Origin: Bacillota bacterium
GTDB taxonomy: Bacteria; Bacillota_E; JAJZYS01; JAJYTV01
Reading direction: 5' to 3'
NCBI GenBank assembly: GCA_021845645.1
Contig: JAJZVM010000006.1
Span: forward strand, 1 to 64,000
DNA length: 64,000 nt
The notes under the pieces are model-generated. The model was not told the origin of the DNA. It saw only the letters and a list, made by a program, of their open reading frames with translations, and did not search any database. Shown one piece after another: positions 57,848-64,000 of this stretch (position 1 is the stretch's first letter; each line of letters opens with the position of its first letter). Both the position numbers and the translations under genes were made by a program.

Positions 57848-59806
57848 GTGGGCATTCCGCATCGCGTCGTCTACTGGAACGTGCCGGGGCACGACTGGAT
57901 GTACCTGCCCTTTGCCATCCTCGTCCTGGTCTTCGCCTACGGCGTCTGGCGCCGCTGGCGGGTATGGGCGATGGGGCGGAGGACCCCTCTGCGCCCCTGG
58001 GGACCGCGCCTGAGGCGGCTCCTCTCCCACGCGGGACTCCAGTCCCGCGTGGTGCGCAGACCCTTGCAGGGCTACGCCCACGCCGCCCTGGCCGTCGCCT
58101 TCGGCCTGCTCTTCATCGGCACGTGCGTCGTCGCGCTGAAGGCCGACTTCGGCCTGCCGGTGATGCAGGGCGCGTTCTACCTCTGGTTCGAGTCCCTGAC
58201 GCTCGACGCCGCCGGCCTCGCCGGCATCGTCGCGCTCGCCATCTTCCTCGTGCGGCGCTACGTGCTGCGGCCGGGTGCGCTCGGCCGCGAGCTCGCGGAC
58301 TTCCTCGTCCCGTTCACGCTGCTGATCATCCTGATCACCGGCTTCCTGCTGCAGTCGCTGCGCATCTACGCGACGCACGACCCCTGGGGCGCCTACAGCT
58401 TCGTCAGCTACGGCCTCAGCGCGCTCTATGCCGACTGGCGCCTCCCGACGGCGGCGGCCCTCGTGATCCACCGCTCGCTCTGGTGGCTGCACCTGCTGCT
58501 CGCGTTCGGCTTCCTCGGGGCCATCCCCTACAGCAAGCTCTTCCACCTGTTCATGGCGCCCGCGGCCATCCTGCTGTCCGATCCTGATGGGCAGACGGCG
58601 CTCGAGCGGCAGGATCTCGAGCACTCCGAGCGCCTCGGCGTCAACCTGCTGCAGGACATGACCCTGAAGGATCTCGTCGACCTTGACGCCTGCACCGAGT
58701 GCGGCCGCTGCGAGGAGGCGTGCCCCGCCTTCGCCTCGGGCAAGCCGCTCTCGCCGAAGCGGCTCATCCTCGATTTGCGCGAGCATGCCCACACGAAGCC
58801 GCAGGAGCCCCTCACGGCGACGATCAAGGACGAGACGCTGTTTGCCTGTACGACGTGCCGCGCCTGCATGGAGGCCTGCCCCGTCGACATCGAGCACGTG
58901 CCCAAGATCGTGGGCATGCGCCGCTTCCGCGTCATGGAGGAGGGCGAGCTGCCTTCCGGCCTGGCCGAGGCGGTGCAGGGCATCGAGGAGCGCGGCCACC
59001 CCTTCCGCGGGGCGCAGGCGAGCCGCACCACCTGGATGGAGGGGCTGCCCCTCGCCGAGTGGCAGCCTGGCGAGAGCTGCGACACCCTGCTCTGGGTCGG
59101 CTGCGCGGGCGCCTTCGACCCGCGCGCGCAGAAGGTGGCCAGGGCCCTCTCGCAGCTCCTGCTGGCGATGGGAGAGGACGTCAAGGTGCTCGGCCGGCGT
59201 GAGAGCTGCACGGGCGACCCGGCGCGCCGGGCCGGCCAGGAGTACCTCTACCAGATGCAGGCCGAGGAGAACGTCAAGACGCTCAAGGACGTGCGGCCGC
59301 GGCGCATCGTCACGATGTGCCCGCACTGCCTGCACCAGCTGAAGACCGAGTACCGGGCGTTCGGCGCCGACTTCGACGTGGTGCACCACAGCGAATACCT
59401 GCAGACCGCGCTCGTCACCGGCCGCATCAAGGCGGCCGCGGGCGGGCGGCGAGTGACCTACCACGATCCCTGCTACCTCGGGCGCTACGAGGGTGTCTTC
59501 GCGGCGCCGCGCGAGGTGCTCAAGGCGACAGGCGGCGACGTCGTCGAGATGGCCCACCACGGCCCCGACTCCTTCTGCTGCGGCGCCGGGGGCGGCTGGG
59601 CGTTCCGCGAGGAAGGCGCGCCGCGGGTGAACCGCTTGCGCGCCAGGGAGGCGGTGGCGACCGGGGCCGACGTCGTGGCCACGGGCTGCCCCTTCTGCCT
59701 CAGCATGCTCACCGACGGCGTCAAGGCCGAAGGCGGCGGGGAGGTGGAGGATATCGCGGAGATTCTCTGGGCGCAGGTGGCGCCAGAGGTGACGGCACAA
59801 GGCTGA
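57848..59806 (+). CDS. membrane Fe-S ETF:quinone oxidoreductase, FadF/EMO type (NarI-HdrD-like)
   Basis: 652 residues from a GTG three bases after etfA. N-terminal ~250 residues: about six membrane helices with His pairs suited to haem b (NarI-like gamma domain; HAALAVAFGLLFIGT, HRSLWWLHLLLAFG). Then two [4Fe-4S] motifs (CTECGRCEEACP, ~280; CTTCRACMEACP, ~336) and two HdrD-type CCG domains (CAGAF...CTGDPARR..CPHCLH; DPCYLGR...CCGAGGG..CPFC). This protein type replaces classical ETF-QO in Firmicutes, Geobacter and actinobacteria and passes ETF electrons to (methyl)menaquinone. Confidence 0.88.
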   Translation: MGIPHRVVYWNVPGHDWMYLPFAILVLVFAYGVWRRWRVWAMGRRTPLRPWGPRLRRLLSHAGLQSRVVRRPLQGYAHAALAVAFGLLFIGTCVVALKADFGLPVMQGAFYLWFESLTLDAAGLAGIVALAIFLVRRYVLRPGALGRELADFLVPFTLLIILITGFLLQSLRIYATHDPWGAYSFVSYGLSALYADWRLPTAAALVIHRSLWWLHLLLAFGFLGAIPYSKLFHLFMAPAAILLSDPDGQTALERQDLEHSERLGVNLLQDMTLKDLVDLDACTECGRCEEACPAFASGKPLSPKRLILDLREHAHTKPQEPLTATIKDETLFACTTCRACMEACPVDIEHVPKIVGMRRFRVMEEGELPSGLAEAVQGIEERGHPFRGAQASRTTWMEGLPLAEWQPGESCDTLLWVGCAGAFDPRAQKVARALSQLLLAMGEDVKVLGRRESCTGDPARRAGQEYLYQMQAEENVKTLKDVRPRRIVTMCPHCLHQLKTEYRAFGADFDVVHHSEYLQTALVTGRIKAAAGGRRVTYHDPCYLGRYEGVFAAPREVLKATGGDVVEMAHHGPDSFCCGAGGGWAFREEGAPRVNRLRAREAVATGADVVATGCPFCLSMLTDGVKAEGGGEVEDIAEILWAQVAPEVTAQG

Positions 59807-59820
59807 AGGGAGTGCGTGCC

Positions 59821-61467
59821 ATGGCGGTCTCCACCCCTGAAGAGCTGGGTCCCTGGCTTCGTCATCTCGACTACCCCGACCTCGCGGTCTGGCAGCTCCT
59901 GCATCGGACGGCCGGCCGCTTCCCCGATCGCCCCGCGTTGCGCTTCTACGGCCGCCGGACCAGCTACCGGGAGCTCATGGAGGCGGTGGAAGGCTTCGCG
60001 CGCGGCCTGCTCGCGCACGGCCTCAGTCCCGGCGACCGCGTGGCGCTCGTGCTGCCGAACGCCCCGCAGATGGTGATCGCGTACTACGGAGCGCTGCGCG
60101 CCGGCGCCGTCGTGGTGCCGACGAACCCCCTCTACACGCCGCGCGAGTTCGGCGTGCAGATAGAGGACGCCCGCCCCCGCTTCGTCATCGCCCTGGACCT
60201 CGTCGTGCCGCGCCTTGCGGGCGCGGCGCCGGGGGCGACGCTGGTGGTGACGCGCATCCGCGACTTCCTGCCGCCTTGGCTCGGCTTCCTGCAGGGTATG
60301 CGGGAGAAGGGGCCGGAGCCGCCCCGGGGCGCGCTGCCCTTCGCTCGGCTGCTCGCCGAGGGGGGCGCCTCCGAGTTGCCCGGGCCTGCGGGCCCGGACG
60401 AGGTGGCGGTGCTGCAGTACACCGGCGGCACCACCGGCGTGCCGAAGGCGGCCATGCTCTCGCACCGCAACCTGGTTGCGAACGCCATGCAGGCGGAGGC
60501 CTGGATGCCCGCCTACCGGCCGGGGGAGGAGCGGGTTCTGGCGGTCCTGCCGTTCTTCCACGTCTTCGGCATGACCGTCGCCCTGAACCTCGGCATCCTG
60601 ACGGGCGCGGAGATCGACCTTGTGCCGCGCTTCAACCCCGCCGAGACGGCGAGGGAGGTGCGGCGGTTCCGCCCGACGCTCTTCCCTGGGGCGCCGGCGA
60701 TGTACCAGGCGGTCGCCGACTCGCCGGACGTCGAGCGCTGGAACATCCGCTCGATCCGCTACTGCATCTCCGGTTCGGCGCCGCTGCCGGCGGAACTGCA
60801 GGAGCGGTTCGAGCGCCTGACGGGCGGCGTCCTGGTCGAGGGGTACGGCCTCACGGAGGCGAGCCCCGTGACGCACTGCAACCCGCTGCAGGGCGAGCGT
60901 CGGGCGGGCACCGTCGGGCGCACCTTCCCGGACACGCAGCAGCGCATCCTGGACCCCGAGGATCCTGGCCGCGAGCTAGGCCCCGGCGAGGTGGGGGAGC
61001 TCGCGGTCAGGGGACCGCAGGTGATGCTCGGCTACTACAACCAGCCGGCCGAGACGGCGGCGGTGCTGCAGGACGGCTGGCTCAGGACCGGAGACCTCGG
61101 CACGATCGACGAGGACGGCTTCTGCCGCATCGTGGACCGCAAGAAGGACGTCATCATCGTGAGCGGCTTCAACGTCTACCCGCGCGAGGTGGAGGAGGTT
61201 CTCCTGCGCCATCCGGGTGTGCGCGAGGCGGTGGTCGTCGGCGTGCCGGACGAGCGGCGCGGCCAGGCGGTGCGGGCCGTGGTCGTGCCCTGGCCGGAGC
61301 GCAGGCCCAGCGAGGCGGAGCTCGAGGCCTACTGCCGCGAGCGCCTCGCGGGCTACAAGACGCCGCGCCAGTTCGACCTCAGGGAGGAGCTGCCGCGCAC
61401 GGCGATCGGCAAGGTGCTGCGCCGCGTCCTGGTGGCCGAGGCGACCGACAAGAAGGAGGAGGGGTAG
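59821..61467 (+). CDS. long-chain fatty acid-CoA ligase (AMP-forming)
   Basis: 548 residues, ATG at 59821. Adenylate-forming enzyme: P-loop LQYTGGTTGVPKAAMLSHRN (~residue 198-217), VEGYGLTEASPVTH, DGWLRTGDLG, VDRKKDVIIVSGFNVYPREVEE, and the acyl-adenylate Lys in TAIGKVLRR near the end. Activates fatty acids to acyl-CoA for the dehydrogenases in the same operon. Confidence 0.92.
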   Translation: MAVSTPEELGPWLRHLDYPDLAVWQLLHRTAGRFPDRPALRFYGRRTSYRELMEAVEGFARGLLAHGLSPGDRVALVLPNAPQMVIAYYGALRAGAVVVPTNPLYTPREFGVQIEDARPRFVIALDLVVPRLAGAAPGATLVVTRIRDFLPPWLGFLQGMREKGPEPPRGALPFARLLAEGGASELPGPAGPDEVAVLQYTGGTTGVPKAAMLSHRNLVANAMQAEAWMPAYRPGEERVLAVLPFFHVFGMTVALNLGILTGAEIDLVPRFNPAETAREVRRFRPTLFPGAPAMYQAVADSPDVERWNIRSIRYCISGSAPLPAELQERFERLTGGVLVEGYGLTEASPVTHCNPLQGERRAGTVGRTFPDTQQRILDPEDPGRELGPGEVGELAVRGPQVMLGYYNQPAETAAVLQDGWLRTGDLGTIDEDGFCRIVDRKKDVIIVSGFNVYPREVEEVLLRHPGVREAVVVGVPDERRGQAVRAVVVPWPERRPSEAELEAYCRERLAGYKTPRQFDLREELPRTAIGKVLRRVLVAEATDKKEEG

Positions 61468-61469
61468 CG

Positions 61470-62648
61470 TTGGCGACAGTCATCCTCAGTGCCAAGCGGA
61501 CACCTGTAGGCAGTTTCGGCGGCGCCCTGCGCGACGTGCACGCGACGGATCTCGGGCGGGTCGCGGCGGCCGCCGCGCTGGAGGCGGCGGGCGTCAGGCC
61601 GGAGCAGGTCGACGAGGTCGTCTTCGGCTCGGGCGGCATGCCGATCGCCGAGGCGAACCTGGGACGGCAGGTGGGGCTCGCGCTCGGACTGCCCGTCGAG
61701 GTGCCGGCCTACACGGTGCAGCGCAACTGTGCCTCAGGCATCCAGGCGATCATCTCCGGCCTGCAGGAGATCGCCCTCGGCGACGCGCGACTCGTGCTGG
61801 CCGGCGGGGCGGAGAGCATGTCGTCGGCGCCCTACCTCCTGTACGGAGCGCGCTGGGGCATGCGGCTGCGGCACGGCGAGGTGCGCGACGGCATCTGGGA
61901 GGGGCTCACCGACTACTACACCGGTATGGTGATGGGCGAGACGGCGGAGATCCTCGCCGACGACTACGACATCTCGCGGCGCGAGATGGACGAACTCGCC
62001 GTCCAGAGCCATCAGAAGGCGTTCAAGGCCAGCCGCTCCGGCGTGTTCAAGGACGAGATCGCACCCGTCGAGATCCCGTCGCGTCGCGGCGAGGCGGAGG
62101 TGCTGCGCCAGGACGAGGGCATCCTCGCGGGACTTTCGGTGGAGCGGCTCGCGACGGCCCCCGCCACCTTCCGCAAGGGGGGGCGGGTCACGCCGGGCAA
62201 CTCCTCGCCGCTCAACGACGCCGGCGCCGCGACCGTCCTCGCCGACGAGGACTGGGCCCGCTCCCAGGGACTGCGGCCGATCGCCCGCATCGTCAGCCAC
62301 GCCTTCGTCGGCCTCGATCCGAAGCGCATGGGACTCGGGCCGGTCGGCGCGACGCGCAAGGCCCTGGACCGCGCCGGGCTCGATCTCAAGGACATCGGCC
62401 TCATCGAGATCAACGAGGCCTTCGCGGCGCAGTACCTCGCCGTGGAGCGCGAGCTGCAGTGGGACCGCGCCATCGTCAACGTGAACGGCGGAGCACTGGC
62501 GCTCGGCCACCCGATCGGCGCCACCGGTGTGCGCCTCGTCACGACGCTCGTGCATGAGATGCGCAGGCGCTCGGTGCGGTACGGGCTCGCGACGCTCTGC
62601 GTCGGGGGCGGACAGGGGGCAAGCGTGATCCTGGAGGTGACGGACTGA
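61470..62648 (+). CDS. acetyl-CoA acyltransferase (thiolase)
   Basis: 392 residues from a TTG at 61470 with AAGGAGGAGGGG upstream. Active-site Cys in QRNCASGIQAI (~residue 89), NEAFAAQ, His in GHPIGATG and second Cys in LCVGGGQGAS: complete thiolase I/II active site. Cleaves 3-oxoacyl-CoA in beta-oxidation or condenses acetyl-CoA. Its stop overlaps the next ATG. Confidence 0.93.
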   Translation: MATVILSAKRTPVGSFGGALRDVHATDLGRVAAAAALEAAGVRPEQVDEVVFGSGGMPIAEANLGRQVGLALGLPVEVPAYTVQRNCASGIQAIISGLQEIALGDARLVLAGGAESMSSAPYLLYGARWGMRLRHGEVRDGIWEGLTDYYTGMVMGETAEILADDYDISRREMDELAVQSHQKAFKASRSGVFKDEIAPVEIPSRRGEAEVLRQDEGILAGLSVERLATAPATFRKGGRVTPGNSSPLNDAGAATVLADEDWARSQGLRPIARIVSHAFVGLDPKRMGLGPVGATRKALDRAGLDLKDIGLIEINEAFAAQYLAVERELQWDRAIVNVNGGALALGHPIGATGVRLVTTLVHEMRRRSVRYGLATLCVGGGQGASVILEVTD

Positions 62649-63499
62649 TGTACGTGTTCAAGGCGGCGGTGATCGGCGCCGGCACGATGGGCGCCGAGAT
62701 CGCGCAGGTGATCTCGCTCTCCGGCCTGCCGGTGATCCTGAAGGATGTCGACGAGCAGCAGCTACGGCGCGGCATGGAGCACATCAAGGACATCTACGCC
62801 CGGCGCGTCCAGCGCGGCCGCATGACGCAGCGCGAGGCGGAGGACCACCTGGCACTCGTCACGGGCCAGCTCGACTACCAGGGCTTCTCCGACGTCGACC
62901 TCGCCATCGAGGCCGTGCCGGAGAAGCTGGACCTGAAGCGGGCGGTGCTGCAGGAGCTCGAGGCGATGATCTCCCGCACGGCGATCATCGCCACCAACAC
63001 CTCCGCGCTGCCCGTCAGCGAGATCGCGCAGGGGCTGCAGAAGCCGTCACGCTTCCTCGGGCTGCACTTCTTCTTCCCGGCGTCCGTGATGCGCCTCGTC
63101 GAGGTGATCGGCGGCGAGGCGACGGACGAGGAGACCCTGGACTCCGGCGTCGAGTTCGTGGAGGGCATCCGGCGCATCGCGGTGCGCGTCAAGGAGTGCC
63201 CGGGGTTCCTCGTGAACCGCGTCCTGATGGCGGGTCTGGCCGAGGTCTTCCGCGCCGAGCGGGACCTCGGGCTCGAACCGGCCGCGATCGACGCGGCCGT
63301 GGCCGCCTCGCGCCTCGCGCCGATGGGGCCCTACGCTCTCGCGGACGCGCTCGGCCTCGACATCGCCCAGGAGGTCTCCGAGACCCTGCGCGCCGCCTAC
63401 GGCGACCGCTTCGACCTCGGCGGGCGCATCGCCGGGCTGATCGCCGACGGCAAGCGCGGCGCGAAGAGCGGCGCGGGCTTCTACACCTACACGGGCTGA
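62648..63499 (+). CDS. 3-hydroxyacyl-CoA (3-hydroxybutyryl-CoA) dehydrogenase
   Basis: 283 residues, ATG overlapping the thiolase stop. NAD motif AAVIGAGTMGAEIAQVIS, catalytic region ATNTSALPVSEIA with LGLHFFFPASVMRLVEVI (His of the His-Glu dyad), and ECPGFLVNRVLM at the domain junction. C-terminal half contains YALADALGLD and GKRGAKSGAGFY, the family end. Converts 3-hydroxyacyl-CoA to 3-oxoacyl-CoA. Confidence 0.93.
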   Translation: MYVFKAAVIGAGTMGAEIAQVISLSGLPVILKDVDEQQLRRGMEHIKDIYARRVQRGRMTQREAEDHLALVTGQLDYQGFSDVDLAIEAVPEKLDLKRAVLQELEAMISRTAIIATNTSALPVSEIAQGLQKPSRFLGLHFFFPASVMRLVEVIGGEATDEETLDSGVEFVEGIRRIAVRVKECPGFLVNRVLMAGLAEVFRAERDLGLEPAAIDAAVAASRLAPMGPYALADALGLDIAQEVSETLRAAYGDRFDLGGRIAGLIADGKRGAKSGAGFYTYTG

Positions 63500-63511
63500 G
63501 GAGGCGCGGGA

Positions 63512-63820
63512 ATGGCGAACGAGAACGAGCAGGAGCTCCTGGACCGGTTCCGCTACGCGGTGCTGCTCGAGGCGGTGCGCTGCCTCGACGAGGGCGTCTC
63601 GAGCGCGCGCGAGATCGACATCGCGATGCGCGCCGGCGCCGGTCTGCCCGAGGGACCCCTGGCGGCGGCCGACAAGACGGGACTCGACCTCGTGCTGAAG
63701 CGGCTCGAGGAGCTCGAGGCCCGCTGGGGCGAGCGCTTCGCGCCGCCGCGGCGCCTACGCGACCTGGTCGCGGCGGGCCGCACCGGGACGGCGGCGGGGA
63801 GGGGCTTCCTTGAGTACTGA
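63512..63820 (+). CDS. free-standing 3-hydroxyacyl-CoA dehydrogenase C-terminal domain
   Basis: 102 residues. It matches the second helical domain of 3HCDH/FadB proteins (DRFRYAVLLEAVRCLDEGVSSAREIDIAMRAGAGLPEGPLAAADKTGLDLVLKRL ... GRTGTAAGRGFLEY). It has no NAD domain. In multifunctional FadB two such domains follow the NAD domain; here the second one is a separate gene, 12 bases after the dehydrogenase, probably forming a complex with it. Confidence 0.82.
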   Translation: MANENEQELLDRFRYAVLLEAVRCLDEGVSSAREIDIAMRAGAGLPEGPLAAADKTGLDLVLKRLEELEARWGERFAPPRRLRDLVAAGRTGTAAGRGFLEY

Positions 63821-64000
63821 GGTCGTGCGCGTGGTGAGGGAGGGGCCCGTCGCCTACGTCCAGCTGGCCCACCCGCCGGTCAACGCCATCTCGCAGGACG
63901 TCCTGGACGGGCTGATCGAGGCCTTCCGCGCCCTCGCGGACGACGAGCAGGTGCGGGTCGCGGTGCTGACGGGCGAAGGCGCGATCTTCTCCGCGGGCGC
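63810..64000 (+). CDS. enoyl-CoA hydratase/isomerase, 5' part (runs off window)
   Basis: A TTG at 63810, after GGGGAGGGG and overlapping the previous stop, opens a frame that is still open at the window end. The 63 visible residues have the crotonase start: VRVVREGPVAYVQLAHPPVNAISQDVLDGL, FRALADDEQVRVAVLTGEGAIFSAGA, which is the first oxyanion strand. It completes the beta-oxidation set of the operon. Confidence 0.85.
   Translation, partial: MSTEVVRVVREGPVAYVQLAHPPVNAISQDVLDGLIEAFRALADDEQVRVAVLTGEGAIFSAG

Noticed and set aside
56645..59800. A 1051-codon open frame on the minus strand
   Set aside because: Antisense shadow of etfBA and the Fe-S oxidoreductase; His/Glu/Arg-rich composition without motifs, as usual in GC-rich genomes.

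Overview
This is a 64 kb chromosomal segment of very high GC content. It probably comes from an endospore-forming, deep-branching Firmicute. The evidence is a GerA/GerC/GerB-type spore germinant receptor operon, an AbrB-type transition-state regulator, a DUF3243 gene and a trmK/NIF3 pair. The RNase P RNA is class A (not the Bacillus class B), and many genes use GTG or TTG starts behind strong AGGAGG-like ribosome binding sites. The taxonomic call is inference; no rRNA or marker protein is present to fix it.

Layout. 1-3.8 kb: the end of an alpha/beta hydrolase, remnants of a second hydrolase and of a small membrane protein gene, a Ycf48-type beta-propeller lipoprotein, and the intact membrane protein gene. 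4-10 kb: an accessory island with a DUF2325 coiled-coil protein, a Panacea-domain (antitoxin-like) protein, a tight minus-strand operon (AbrB-type regulator, small membrane protein, DUF7662, AbiV abortive-infection protein), a frameshifted membrane protein gene and a tyrosine integrase. The integrase lies beside rnpB (10.6-10.9 kb). 11-13.3 kb: RNase H-like, NIF3-like, TrmK and DUF3243 genes.

13.4-30.4 kb is a branched-chain amino acid catabolic block. A FadR/GntR regulator with a perfect palindromic operator precedes the four subunits of a branched-chain 2-oxoacid dehydrogenase. These are followed by an AbfD-like flavoprotein, leucine dehydrogenase, an SDR, and a Liv ABC importer whose LivM permease and LivG ATPase are one fused protein. 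A ureohydrolase and an ornithine cyclodeaminase homologue close the block. 31.0-33.3 kb is a compact sulfur operon (TusA, sulfide:quinone oxidoreductase, DUF1641, DsrE). 33.5-41.5 kb carries mixed metabolism (second ornithine cyclodeaminase, YigZ, a 3-hydroxyisobutyrate dehydrogenase-like enzyme, PfkB kinase, Crp/Fnr regulator with a triple operator-like repeat, two divergent threonine dehydratases, RDD protein). It also holds a small redox cluster containing a previously hidden UGA-encoded SelW/Rdx-type selenoprotein. 41.7-50.5 kb: dipeptide-type permeases (one frameshifted), an M42 peptidase, the ger operon, CorA and a FUSC-type membrane protein. 50.6-52.2 kb is an insertion element with a broken transposase and an extra small membrane protein gene, followed by two lipoprotein genes in a lower-GC patch.

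53.3-64 kb is a fatty-acid/acyl-CoA oxidation operon led by a TetR regulator with its own operator. It holds two acyl-CoA dehydrogenases, EtfBA, a membrane Fe-S ETF:quinone oxidoreductase of the FadF/EMO type, acyl-CoA synthetase, thiolase, 3-hydroxyacyl-CoA dehydrogenase (plus a free C-terminal domain) and the start of an enoyl-CoA hydratase. Together with the Liv/Bkd block this describes a cell that imports branched-chain amino acids, deaminates and oxidatively decarboxylates them, and passes the acyl-CoA electrons through ETF to the quinone pool. Sulfide oxidation would feed the same pool.
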